The notes beneath the pieces are model-generated. The model searched no databases. It saw nothing but the letters and a program-made list of their open reading frames with translations, and was not told the DNA's origin. Made by a program: the position numbers and the translations under genes. From the NCBI GenBank assembly GCA_023398375.1, contig JAEWSH010000042.1:408953-472952 (forward strand): 64,000 nt of DNA, written 5' to 3'. How positions within the stretch are numbered: position 1 is the stretch's first letter; each line of letters opens with the position of its first letter. The DNA is from Bacillota bacterium (GTDB taxonomy: Bacteria > Bacillota > Clostridia > Lachnospirales > Lachnospiraceae). Below are positions 16,860-24,711 of the stretch, piece after piece.

Positions 16860-17576
16860 ATGAAAATAGCGATATGTGATGATGATCTGCTTCTGTGTGG
16901 AAGAATCGAAACAATATTATATGAACATTGTAAAGTCAGACAATTACAGGTGCAGTGTGAAGTATTTGATGATGGAACGGAGTTACTTGACCAGGTTTTG
17001 GATTTCAATGAATATCAGATCTATATTCTTGATATTGGGATGCCTGGTACGAATGGATTAGAAGTTGCCAGAAAGATCAGGGAAAAGAGTGATCATGCGG
17101 TTATTATTTTTATTACAAGCCACCATGAATTAATGCAGGAAGCATTTGAAGTATTAGCATTTAATTACCTGGTAAAGCCACTGGAAGATGATCGGGTAGC
17201 ACAGGTATTGCTGAAAGCGATGGACTATGTAAAAAAGAGAAAAAAAGAATTTATATTTAAAAATGGGAAAACAGTACAGGTAATCATATATGAAAAGATA
17301 CTTTATTTTGAAAGTCGTAAAAGAAAATTAATGATACATACGAAGCAAGAAGTTTTTGAATGTTATGGAAGTATAAAAGAAACCCTGGAACAATTAGATT
17401 TACATCAATTCACACAGGTACACGCATCTTATATCGTTAATATGGAACAGATCAGAACAACAATAGCATTTGAGATAGAGCTTCAGAATGGAGAACGCAT
17501 TCCTATTTCAAAGAAATTCAATAGGAGTTTTAATGAGGCGTATCGCGAATTTATACTAAAGAGGATGAAATTATAA
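16860..17576 (+). CDS. LytTR-type response regulator (AgrA-like)
   Basis: 238 residues. Receiver domain: acidic pocket ICDDD near the N-terminus, phospho-acceptor Asp in YILDIGMPGTNG, conserved Thr/Ser in IIFITSH and Lys in YLVKPLE. C-terminal LytTR DNA-binding domain: ILYFESRKRKLMIHTK, FTQVHASYIVNMEQI and LQNGERIPISKKF. Such regulators act with AgrC-type kinases on peptide signals. The stop overlaps the next start as TAATG, so regulator and kinase are co-translated. With agrD and agrB downstream this forms a complete quorum-sensing set. Confidence 0.92.
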   Translation: MKIAICDDDLLLCGRIETILYEHCKVRQLQVQCEVFDDGTELLDQVLDFNEYQIYILDIGMPGTNGLEVARKIREKSDHAVIIFITSHHELMQEAFEVLAFNYLVKPLEDDRVAQVLLKAMDYVKKRKKEFIFKNGKTVQVIIYEKILYFESRKRKLMIHTKQEVFECYGSIKETLEQLDLHQFTQVHASYIVNMEQIRTTIAFEIELQNGERIPISKKFNRSFNEAYREFILKRMKL

Positions 17577-18856
17577 TGGAATGGTTATTGAAGCTTATAT
17601 TGAGCACTTTGGAGCTGGTTTTAAGCTTTCGTTTTTTTTCTTGTTATTTGGATTTAAAAGTAGAATTGAAAACGATCCAAATTGGTCTCGAGATTATTAT
17701 TCTTGCGATTGCGGGAACGTTAATGAATACATTTTTTATGATTACATTTGTTAACTTGACAACATCAGTATTGATGATTTTGATAGTTTTACAGTTTTTT
17801 GAGGGGAAGATATCACAAAAAGTTTTTATAGGAACCATCTATGTTATATTTAGTATGGTATTAGAATTGACAACTGCATTAGTTATGGAATCATTAATTG
17901 GTGGTCGTAATGTTATAATAGAAAAAGAAGGCATGTTAATGTTATATATGTTGATGATTCTTTTTGTTATAAAATTTATTATAATTCACTATTTACAAGC
18001 CACGAGGAAGAAAGAAATTCAAGTTGCGAATGCCCGAATTTATTTAAAACAGGCAGTAGTTCCGGTAATAAGCGTTTTCTTTTTATATTATTTTTTGCGA
18101 GATCAACTTAGTTTAAAAGAAATTAATTATGAAATCTGCTATATAGTTATGGTTGTGTTTTCCATTATTAATATCACACTTTATATTATCTATGAGAATA
18201 CAGAAAAACTATATCAGATTAATTACAATAATATGCTGCTGAATGAAAGTTTAAAATATAAAGAAACTTATTATCAGGATGTTGAAAAGCATCAATCCGA
18301 AATTCGTATGATAAGGCATAATCTGAAAAATCAGTTGTTGGCGATTAGTGGTGTTCTGAATCAGGAGAACCTGGAAAAGGCAAAGGAAGAAATAGATACT
18401 ATCATTCATGAGATTGTGCAGACGGAAGCCAAGAATTTTACCAGAAATATAGAGGTGAATGCATTATTAAATGCTAAATATACGGAAGCAGCTGAGAACC
18501 AGATAAATTGCGAATTCCATGTCAACATTCCGGAAAGGCTGAGGCTGACATGCGGTGAAATCGGAATATTATTAGGGAATGCATTGGATAATGCAATCGA
18601 GGCATGTGTACAATGCGAGGTAGACAAGAGAAAGATTGAACTGACGTTGAATTATTATAATGGATGTATGATGATAATAATTACGAATACGACAAAGGAA
18701 ATGGTGAAAAATTTATTAACAAAAAAGAAAAATGCAAAAGATCATGGATTTGGAGTGGTTAGCATTGAGAATATTGTAAAGAAATATCAAGGTAATATGA
18801 ATCATAAATATTTGGAAGATAGCTTTTGTTTAGAGATTACGCTCTGGAATGTTTAG
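17576..18856 (+). CDS. AgrC-like sensor histidine kinase
   Basis: 426 residues. About 200 N-terminal residues form six hydrophobic segments, the expected peptide-sensing membrane domain. A linker leads to the phospho-acceptor motif MIRHNLKNQLLAISG, followed by the GHKL ATPase with N-box LGNALDNAIEAC and the glycine motif DHGFGVVSIENIVKKYQG. The ATPase is of the compact class used by AgrC and ComD kinases. Overlaps the regulator gene by one base. It is inferred to sense the cyclic peptide encoded at 19040. Confidence 0.9.
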   Translation: MEWLLKLILSTLELVLSFRFFSCYLDLKVELKTIQIGLEIIILAIAGTLMNTFFMITFVNLTTSVLMILIVLQFFEGKISQKVFIGTIYVIFSMVLELTTALVMESLIGGRNVIIEKEGMLMLYMLMILFVIKFIIIHYLQATRKKEIQVANARIYLKQAVVPVISVFFLYYFLRDQLSLKEINYEICYIVMVVFSIINITLYIIYENTEKLYQINYNNMLLNESLKYKETYYQDVEKHQSEIRMIRHNLKNQLLAISGVLNQENLEKAKEEIDTIIHEIVQTEAKNFTRNIEVNALLNAKYTEAAENQINCEFHVNIPERLRLTCGEIGILLGNALDNAIEACVQCEVDKRKIELTLNYYNGCMMIIITNTTKEMVKNLLTKKKNAKDHGFGVVSIENIVKKYQGNMNHKYLEDSFCLEITLWNV

Positions 18857-19039
18857 AACATTAAAGTATTATAATATTAGTAAAAGGAAAGTGATTCAAT
18901 TATTACGAGAAAATGTACTTGTTATTACAAATTGAAGAAGTATGAAAAGAAAGATGTTATAATTATAAAATGCAGTGTGGTATCTTTTTGATACTATGTG
19001 ATTTACAGTAAGCACAAGATTGAGAAAGGAGGACAAAAG

Positions 19040-19180
19040 ATGAAAAGGAAACTATTCAGTACATTAGCCAGCCTGGCAATGGTGATGACGATAATCAGTA
19101 CCTATGGATATTGCTTTTGGGCGGCTTATCAGGAAGAAGTACCGGCAGAAGCAAAAAAGTTAATTAAAGGTAAAAAATAG
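19040..19180 (+). CDS. AgrD-like cyclic autoinducer peptide precursor
   Basis: 46 residues with a strong AAAGGAGG site 7 bases before the ATG. It has the AgrD plan: an N-terminal amphipathic/hydrophobic leader (KRKLFSTLASLAMVMTIIS), a core with one cysteine (Cys25 in TYGYCFWAAYQ) and an acidic, proline-containing tail (EEVPAEAKKL) like the recognition tail of known AgrD proteins. By analogy the product would be a thiolactone using Cys25 and four following residues (CFWAA), but ring size is inferred. It overlaps agrB by one base (TAGTG). Too short for standard gene callers, but context makes it convincing. Confidence 0.9.
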   Translation: MKRKLFSTLASLAMVMTIISTYGYCFWAAYQEEVPAEAKKLIKGKK

Positions 19181-19779
19181 TGAGACAGAAAATATCGGAT
19201 ACAATGGCAGAAAAATTTATAGCAGAAGGGGTCATACAGGAAGAAGATAAGGCAATTTACGCATATGGATGGAGAGCTTTGGGGATGTGGTGCTTGTGTA
19301 CCATGACAATGTTCCTGATTGGTACCGTGATGGGAGAATTCGTTTTTACGATGATTTATTTCATTAGCTTTTCGCTTTTGCGGGCCTTTTATGAAGGGTA
19401 TCATGCAAAGAGCAGAATTGTATGTTTCTTCACATCCATGATATTATTTATTGGTTGCGTTCTGACCGGTAAATATGTAATTCGGGATGCAAATCATGTT
19501 CTTTTGATTCTGGTTCTGATCTTTCTATGCATCTGTATGAATATCATTAAGGCGGCAGAATTTCAGCAAGCTGATAAAGCGCAGACAGCCGAACCTTATG
19601 AAAAAAGTAAACTGCTGCTGGGAATCACTATTATGTTACTAGTGCTGATGATATTCTTTGGAATGTTAAAGACAAATTTTACAAGAGGATACGCTGGAAT
19701 ATTTGTAGCATTTGTATTGACCTTCCTATTATTCAGCATGAAACGAATCGTAACTATTGTAAAGAAAAGACAGAAGTAA
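19180..19779 (+). CDS. AgrB-like peptide-processing membrane protease
   Basis: 199 residues with a GTG start overlapping the agrD TAG by one base. AgrB is a membrane cysteine protease that cuts the AgrD tail and forms the thiolactone. The catalytic pair is visible as His and Cys in GYHAKSRIVC, with the usual preceding RAFYEG. Several hydrophobic helices make up the rest (MWCLCTMTMFLIGTVMG, LLILVLIFLCICMNII, LLGITIMLLVLMIFFGML). The length is normal. A terminator follows. Confidence 0.93.
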   Translation: MRQKISDTMAEKFIAEGVIQEEDKAIYAYGWRALGMWCLCTMTMFLIGTVMGEFVFTMIYFISFSLLRAFYEGYHAKSRIVCFFTSMILFIGCVLTGKYVIRDANHVLLILVLIFLCICMNIIKAAEFQQADKAQTAEPYEKSKLLLGITIMLLVLMIFFGMLKTNFTRGYAGIFVAFVLTFLLFSMKRIVTIVKKRQK

Positions 19780-19785
19780 ATCTTG

Positions 19786-19838
19786 GATAGAGATGTGATA
19801 GTATAGGTAATATACAGAGCATCTCTATCTTTTGTTTA
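19786..19838 (+). terminator. Terminator of the agr-like operon
   Basis: GATAGAGATG (19786-19795) pairs with CATCTCTATC (19820-19829), followed by TTTTGTTT. The 24-base loop is long, but the 10-base-pair stem is perfect. TTTACGC follows the U-tract, as after several other terminators here. Confidence 0.75.
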
Positions 19839-19868
19839 CGCGGCCAGTCTCCAAATAAATGTTAAAGC

Positions 19869-19911
19869 TTGACATAGTATTAGTACCATAGTAGCATATA
19901 GTACGATAGTA
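19869..19911 (+). promoter_or_regulatory. Promoter with overlapping 18-base-period direct repeat
   Basis: TTGACA (19869-19874), 17-base spacer, TAGCAT (19892-19897). TAGTACCATAGTA (19881-19893) and TAGTACGATAGTA (19899-19911) are near-identical direct repeats 18 bases apart across the spacer, -10 and start region. They look like operator half-sites for the gene at 19944. Confidence 0.5.
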
Positions 19912-19943
19912 GTAGAATACAAAACAATAATGGGGGAATTAAG

Positions 19944-20501
19944 ATGCAATATACTACAGAAGAAGGGTTTATCATAGAAGTGAAATACTGTGATAAAGAT
20001 ATTTATCCGGCCGCATATGTAAAGTCATTTGCTTTAGCAAAAGAATTTAAACGTAAATTTGAAAAAGGAATCTTTCAAACCAATCGATTTTTTTTTCACT
20101 ATGATATAGATAAAATGGATCAGCAAACAGTAGAGATGTTTGCCGATAATATGGCTTTGTTTAAAGAAGAACTGAAAAATAATGAAATATTGATAGTAAA
20201 AAAAAGTAATTTTTTTGTTCATGTAGGTGTAGATGTGGAAAGAGCAATGATATATTATAATGTAACTGTCGATAAAAATCTTCCCATTACGCAGACGATT
20301 AAAGAATATATTCTTTATTTATGGAAACAGATATCAGAAACATATCGTGGAAGTAAAGGGAAGATTATTTCTAAACGATATAAAGAGAAGGATGGTAAGA
20401 ACGAATCTCTGACAGTTCTATTTGATATAAAAAACGAGAAGAACAGGAAAGCATATGAAGAAATAGAGAAGCATTATTTACTTGGCACAATCTTATCCTA
20501 A
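19944..20501 (+). CDS. Unrecognised 185-residue protein
   Basis: I do not recognise a family. The protein is soluble-looking, Lys- and aromatic-rich, without signal peptide or membrane helices. It starts with MQYTTEEGFIIEVKYCDKD, after a purine-rich GGGGGAAT ribosome site; the C-terminal third is strongly basic and acidic (KGKIISKRYKEKDGK, KNEKNRKAYEEIEKHY). It has its own promoter with direct repeats and is separated from the agr operon by a terminator, so it may be a regulated single gene. Codon use resembles the neighbours. Confidence 0.75.
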   Translation: MQYTTEEGFIIEVKYCDKDIYPAAYVKSFALAKEFKRKFEKGIFQTNRFFFHYDIDKMDQQTVEMFADNMALFKEELKNNEILIVKKSNFFVHVGVDVERAMIYYNVTVDKNLPITQTIKEYILYLWKQISETYRGSKGKIISKRYKEKDGKNESLTVLFDIKNEKNRKAYEEIEKHYLLGTILS

Positions 20502-20588
20502 AGGTACATTGCATACAAATGGGATAAATGATATGATACAGGAAAAGGTGAAAAAGAACAGGCTTCCAAAGTCTGGATAGGAGTAAAT

Positions 20589-21383
20589 ATGCAAAATTAT
20601 TCGGGAGAAATTGGATTACAATATCATTTGCAAATCAGAAAGGGAGATGTCGGCCGCTATGTGATATTGCCGGGCGATCCTAAAAGATGTGAGAAGATAG
20701 CAAGTCATTTTGAAAATCCAGTATTAATAGCAGATAGCCGTGAATTTGTTACCTATACAGGTTATTTGGATGGAGAAAAAGTTAGTGTTACATCAACTGG
20801 TATCGGCGGACCATCTGCGTCTATAGCAATGGAAGAGTTGGTAAGTTGCGGAGCTGATACTTTTGTCAGAGTGGGAACCTGTGGGGGCATGGATATCAAT
20901 GTCAAAGGAAGCGATATCGTAATCGCAACAGGTGCAATCCGCATGGAAGGTACCAGTAAAGAATATGCACCGATCGAGTTTCCGGCAGTAGCAGATTTTA
21001 ATGTAACAAATGCACTTGTATATGCCGCAAAAGAACTGGGATATGACTATCATGCAGGAATTGTACAATGTAAGGATGCGTTTTACGGACAGCATGATCC
21101 AGAGAGCAAGCCGGTAAGCTATGAATTGATGCATAAATGGGAAGCATGGCTTCGTCTTGGATGTAAAGCTTCTGAAATGGAATCGGCTGCATTATTTGTG
21201 GTTGCGAGCCACCTGGGTGTTCGCTGTGGATCAAATTTTCTGGTTGTGGGCAATCAGGAACGTGAGAAAGCAGGGCTTGAAAATCCGATTGTACATGATA
21301 CAGAATCTGCCATTAAGGTAGGAGTTGCTGCAATTCGCCGATTAATAAAAGAAGATAGTTTGAAAAGAGTTTCTAGAAGATGA
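20589..21383 (+). CDS. udp: Uridine phosphorylase
   Basis: 264 residues, PNP/UDP family 1. It splits uridine with phosphate into uracil and ribose-1-phosphate. Signatures: VILPGDPKRCEKIASHF (phosphate site), STGIGGPSASIAMEEL, FVRVGTCGG and the substrate-binding ASEMESAALF. The length fits bacterial uridine phosphorylases. Another family member such as a purine phosphorylase cannot be fully excluded. Downstream deoC suggests a nucleoside salvage pair. The final codons (LKRVSRR stop) run into a degraded family 2 repeat, so the C-terminus may have been altered by it. Confidence 0.88.
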   Translation: MQNYSGEIGLQYHLQIRKGDVGRYVILPGDPKRCEKIASHFENPVLIADSREFVTYTGYLDGEKVSVTSTGIGGPSASIAMEELVSCGADTFVRVGTCGGMDINVKGSDIVIATGAIRMEGTSKEYAPIEFPAVADFNVTNALVYAAKELGYDYHAGIVQCKDAFYGQHDPESKPVSYELMHKWEAWLRLGCKASEMESAALFVVASHLGVRCGSNFLVVGNQEREKAGLENPIVHDTESAIKVGVAAIRRLIKEDSLKRVSRR

Positions 21384-21500
21384 AGGGACCATTTTAAGGA
21401 AATCTATGTTTTACACTGGGAGAAGCCTCTAATAAGTCTTCTTACGGATTATTAGTGCAGCCAATGGCGGCATGACTGGAAGTGTGCAAAAATACATAAT
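21355..21500 (+). repeat. Structured intergenic repeat, family 2, copy B (degenerate)
   Basis: The last two hairpins of the family are clear: AGAAG (near 21420) with CTTCT (21438-21442), and TGCAGCC (21456-21462) with GGCGGCA (21466-21472), ending CTGGAAG. The first hairpin is decayed but GAAAAGAGTTTCTAGAAG and TTTTACACT resemble the copy at 62385, which would put its start inside the udp coding end. The left boundary is uncertain. Confidence 0.6.
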
Positions 21501-21517
21501 GCAGATAGGAGATCAGA

Positions 21518-22162
21518 ATGAAAAAAGAAGAAATTTTAAAAAGAGTAGATCATACATTATTAAAACAAACAGCTACATGGGAGCAGATTCGTATCCTTTG
21601 CCAGGAGGGAATGGATCATAAGACAGCTTCTGTATGTATTCCACCATTTTATGTAAAACCCGCCAAGGAATATGTACAGGACGAACTTAAAATTTGCACG
21701 GTAATCGGATTTCCAAATGGTAATATGACAACTGCAGCAAAAGTATTTGAGACAAGAGATGCTATAGCGAACGGTGCAGATGAGATTGATATGGTTATCA
21801 ACATAGGATTGGTTAAAGATAAAAAATACGAAGCTGTCTTAGAAGATATTATAGCAGTAAAAGAAGCTTGTGGAGGGAAACTTCTAAAAGTAATTATTGA
21901 AACTTGTCTTTTGACAGAGGAAGAGAAGATTGAAATGTGCCGCGTGGTTACACGATCTGGTGCGGACTATATTAAGACTTCTACCGGATTTTCAACAGAC
22001 GGAGCCACATTTGCTGATGTTGAACTTATGCGTAAGTATGTTGGAACGGAAGTAAAAATAAAAGCTGCCGGTGGAGTTGCAACAGTAGAAGATGCCGAAA
22101 AATTCATTGCACTTGGAGCGGATCGGCTTGGAACAAGCAGATTAATAAAGTTACTGTCATAA
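21518..22162 (+). CDS. deoC: Deoxyribose-phosphate aldolase
   Basis: 214 residues; cleaves 2-deoxyribose-5-phosphate to glyceraldehyde-3-phosphate and acetaldehyde. Class I aldolase features: the N-terminal VDHTLLKQTATW, ANGADEIDMVINIG, VIIETCLLT, the Schiff-base Lys in GADYIKTSTGFS and the later IKAAGGV. Length matches the family. AGGAGA lies before the ATG, after the family 2 repeat. With uridine phosphorylase upstream and deoB at 59577, the strain can feed nucleoside sugars into central metabolism. A strong shared terminator follows. Confidence 0.95.
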   Translation: MKKEEILKRVDHTLLKQTATWEQIRILCQEGMDHKTASVCIPPFYVKPAKEYVQDELKICTVIGFPNGNMTTAAKVFETRDAIANGADEIDMVINIGLVKDKKYEAVLEDIIAVKEACGGKLLKVIIETCLLTEEEKIEMCRVVTRSGADYIKTSTGFSTDGATFADVELMRKYVGTEVKIKAAGGVATVEDAEKFIALGADRLGTSRLIKLLS

Positions 22163-22202
22163 GGTCGAATCCTTAACTGGAAGCATCATGTATAATCAAG
22201 AA

Positions 22203-22238
22203 CCCCGTGCAGAAAGATAATCTGCACGGGGCTTTTTT
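22203..22238. terminator. Bidirectional terminator between convergent deoC and XRE genes
   Basis: CCCCGTGCAG (22203-22212) pairs with CTGCACGGGG (22222-22231), a perfect 10-base-pair stem followed by CTTTTTT on +. It lies between convergent genes; an A-rich run before the stem is shorter, so termination from the - strand is weaker. Confidence 0.88.
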
Positions 22239-22668
22239 ACGCCTGCTCTTTCATAGATCTCAGTTTGATTTTTAATATTTCAATAATTTCGTTTTGGTCT
22301 TTAGGAAAGATATTATTAAAATAATATAATAATTCTTTCTCTTTTCGTGAAAGGTTCTGTAATTTTTTTACATTTTGTTGTTCATTAATATAATCTAAAA
22401 ATTTTGATAATTCATCCTGCTCAGCGGCTGAAGTTCCATAATGATAGGTTTCATCTGATAAGACAGATAATTCGATAAGCGGCTCTATAGGAATGCTATA
22501 CAAATTAGCAATTTTATAAAAAGCGTCATTGGATGGGAGTGCACGGTTAGTTTCATAATGAGAGTATGCCTGTCTTGAAACATCCAAATGTGACGCAACA
22601 TATTCTTGCGTATAGCCATAGGATTTTCGCAATTCTTTTAAGTACTGCCCTAATTTTTTTTCATCCAT
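22237..22668 (-). CDS. XRE-family helix-turn-helix regulator
   Basis: 143 residues with an AGGTGGTG ribosome site. The first 60 or so residues form a Cro/CI-type DNA-binding domain: LGQYLKELRKSYGYTQEYVASHLDVSRQAYSHYETNRALPS followed by FYKIANLYSIPIEPLIEL. The C-terminal half is a charged helical region (EQDELSKFLDYINEQQNVKKLQNLSRKEKELLYYFNNI) that may mediate dimerisation. No prophage or restriction genes are nearby, so it is a chromosomal regulator of unknown target, perhaps the gap containing the 25-codon peptide. Confidence 0.9.
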   Translation of the reverse strand: MDEKKLGQYLKELRKSYGYTQEYVASHLDVSRQAYSHYETNRALPSNDAFYKIANLYSIPIEPLIELSVLSDETYHYGTSAAEQDELSKFLDYINEQQNVKKLQNLSRKEKELLYYFNNIFPKDQNEIIEILKIKLRSMKEQA

Positions 22669-22838
22669 AATATCACCACCTGTATTTCAGATTATATCTA
22701 ATATATGCATGTAAAAGGATATTATACATAGCAATTCTAAATGAAATATGATAATATGAATAGCGGAATGATGAAATAAGATAGCAAATATTGCTAAGAA
22801 CGATTTTGCAACTGCTGAAGGGGCAAATCAGGTAATTG

Positions 22839-22867
22839 TTGACGGATAAAACAATAAATGATATGTT
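22839..22867 (+). promoter_or_regulatory. Candidate promoter for the small peptide transcript
   Basis: TTGACG (22839-22844), 17-base spacer, TATGTT (22862-22867). It would start transcription about 70 bases before the 25-codon frame. The 22669-22838 part of the gap is AT-rich and shows no other clear signal. Confidence 0.45.
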
Positions 22868-22941
22868 AAATTTTAAGTAGGAATAATGTACCAATTGTTA
22901 GATGTTGACAGGTAAGAGATCAACAAAAGCAGAGGAAGGAT

Positions 22942-23019
22942 ATGCATATATCAATTCTTAAAATACTATCATTTATCATATTGGCATTGCTGATGGTCAA
23001 TATGACAGCATGGATATAA
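22942..23019 (+). CDS. 25-residue hydrophobic membrane peptide
   Basis: A very short frame, MHISILKILSF then IILALLMVNMTAWI, with an excellent GAGGAAGGA ribosome site 3-4 bases before the ATG, a candidate promoter upstream and a perfect terminator starting at its stop codon. The peptide is a single predicted membrane helix with one Lys. Such isolated units are typical of small membrane proteins or type I toxins, but I see no clear antisense RNA and no homology I can name. Confidence 0.55.
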   Translation: MHISILKILSFIILALLMVNMTAWI

Positions 23020-23052
23020 AAATCTCACACTATTTTGATGTGAGATTTTTTT
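23020..23052 (+). terminator. Terminator of the small peptide gene
   Basis: AAATCTCAC (23020-23028) pairs with GTGAGATTT (23040-23048), followed by TTTT. It begins at the base after the TAA stop. Confidence 0.85.
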
Positions 23053-23172
23053 ACTCTATAGAAATAGCATTTGTTCAATAAAATGAACCAATATAATAGT
23101 AGAAGGCTCTTATAAGTAGGTGCACCAAATAAAGAAATTATGTTTACGAAAAAAAAGAGAGGAGACGGTTTC

Positions 23173-23799
23173 TTGACTCAGACAGATGAAATAGGAAAAA
23201 TGAAAAATGGTACGGAAGAATCAAGAAAGAGAGCGTTTGACATTTTGTATCATGCATATAGCAAAGAATTGCTACGAACGGCGTATCTGATTACGGGCAA
23301 TGTATCTGACAGTGAGGATATTGTACAGGAATCTTTTTTAAAGTGCTACTGTCATATAGGAGAACTAAAAAAAGAAGAGCAATTCAAGATATGGCTTTTT
23401 CAAATTATGAAGCGAACCGCATGGCGTTATTGCAAGAAAAACAGAAAAGAAAAACCAGTAGAAAATGCAATGCAGGAACAAATGGAAAATGAGTATGCAG
23501 TGTCTGCACAGGATGAGTACTTACAGTCAGAGACGGAGCAGACAATCAAAGAACAGATTAATAAGCTGGATGCCAGCCACCGTCTTGTGATCATCTTATA
23601 TTATTATAATCAGATGTCTGTCAAAGAAATCGCAAGAGTTGCAGGTTGTTTAGAGGGTACTGTGAAATCAAGGTTATACACAGCAAGGAAACAATTGAGT
23701 ATAGGACTAAGAGATTTGCAACAATCAAAAACAACACATCAAGAAATAAATCAGGTAAAAAGGGAGGAACGTTGTCATGCAGAATATGAAAGAATATGA
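23173..23799 (+). CDS. ECF-type RNA polymerase sigma factor
   Basis: 208 residues from a TTG at 23173 with AGGAG 8 bases upstream; an in-frame ATG at 23140 has no ribosome site. Region 2 (FDILYHAYSKELLRTAYLITGNVSDSEDIVQESFLKCY) binds core polymerase and the -10; region 4 (INKLDASHRLVIILYYYNQMSVKEIARVAGCLEGTVKSRLYTARKQL) is the -35-binding helix-turn-helix. It overlaps the next gene, which encodes a membrane protein probably acting as its anti-sigma factor, by 23 bases. Targets are unknown; such pairs usually respond to envelope stress. Confidence 0.92.
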   Translation: MTQTDEIGKMKNGTEESRKRAFDILYHAYSKELLRTAYLITGNVSDSEDIVQESFLKCYCHIGELKKEEQFKIWLFQIMKRTAWRYCKKNRKEKPVENAMQEQMENEYAVSAQDEYLQSETEQTIKEQINKLDASHRLVIILYYYNQMSVKEIARVAGCLEGTVKSRLYTARKQLSIGLRDLQQSKTTHQEINQVKREERCHAEYERI

Positions 23800-24556
23800 A
23801 GTAATGATACAAAAAACCCTGCAGAATGAGGCGAAGAACGTGAATCCTACGGTTGGATTAAAAAGCAGGATTGATCAGGAGTTGGAGTCAAACAGAAAAG
23901 GAGCGGTGACACATATGAAACATTTTAGTATGAAAAAGATAGTAATAGCAATTGCAGTAATAGGATTATTAGGTTCAACAGCATGTTTCGCGGCAGGGAA
24001 GATAACTTCACAGGTATCCCAAAGAGAGGGAGAAAGATGTACGAATTTCAGTAAAGTTGATGAGTTCAAAGATAAATTAGGCTATGATGTTAAGGTAAAA
24101 GAATCCTATCAGAACGGTTTCTCTTTCAAATCCATGAATCTGTCAACGTCATCCGGTTTAGATGATGACGGTAATACGGTTACGAACTACCGTGAGTTAT
24201 GGGTAGATTATGAGAGAGGAAATGAAACTTTAAATGTCATAGTCTGCAAGCCGCTTCCGGAAGAATCAAGGGCAGCAAAGCAGACAGGTGAATATAAGGG
24301 GATTGAAATATCTTATAACAATGATACTTACAAATTTGTTCCGGAAGATTATGAACTAACAGCAGAGGATAAAGAGAATGAAAAGAAGGATGACTATTAT
24401 ATTTCTTATGGAAGCGATGAGGTGACATTAAGTCAAATGTCAAATGTAAATTGGACGGATAATGGCATTTACTATAGTATTATGGGCAGAGACACTTCCC
24501 TGTCTGCGGATGATATGATTCATATGGCAGAAGAAATAATTGATGTTGTGCAATAG
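23777..24556 (+). CDS. Putative membrane anti-sigma factor
   Basis: 259 residues, translationally coupled to the ECF sigma gene, with GGGAGGAACG before the ATG. A cytoplasmic N-terminus of about 50 residues precedes one membrane helix (KKIVIAIAVIGLLGSTACFAA), and about 180 residues lie outside, with ELWVDYERGNETLNVIVCK and a DYELTAEDKENEKKDDYY acidic part. The C-terminal part resembles DUF4367/DUF4179-type extracellular domains of Firmicute anti-sigma proteins, but I cannot name the family firmly. No zinc-finger HxxxCxxC motif is seen at the N-terminus. The role comes mainly from position and topology. Confidence 0.75.
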   Translation: MQNMKEYEVMIQKTLQNEAKNVNPTVGLKSRIDQELESNRKGAVTHMKHFSMKKIVIAIAVIGLLGSTACFAAGKITSQVSQREGERCTNFSKVDEFKDKLGYDVKVKESYQNGFSFKSMNLSTSSGLDDDGNTVTNYRELWVDYERGNETLNVIVCKPLPEESRAAKQTGEYKGIEISYNNDTYKFVPEDYELTAEDKENEKKDDYYISYGSDEVTLSQMSNVNWTDNGIYYSIMGRDTSLSADDMIHMAEEIIDVVQ

Positions 24557-24591
24557 CGTAAAATTTTAATCATATAGCAGGTATTTTATGG

Positions 24592-24632
24592 AAGGATAAT
24601 CAAAACAATAAGGTTATCCTTCTTTCTTTTAT
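24592..24632 (+). terminator. Terminator after the sigma/anti-sigma operon
   Basis: AAGGATAA (24592-24599) pairs with TTATCCTT (24614-24621), followed by CTTTCTTTT. Confidence 0.75.
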
Positions 24633-24711
24633 TTATCAAAAAAAACCATTTTAAATTGTGTATACTTTGTGTTACAATAGTAAAGAGTTGTGACAGAGAG
24701 GAAGATCTAAA

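Noticed and set aside
18932..18961. Promoter for agrD (TTGAAG and TATAAT)
   Set aside because: Spacing is about 20 bases, too long for a confident call, although TATAAT itself is perfect.
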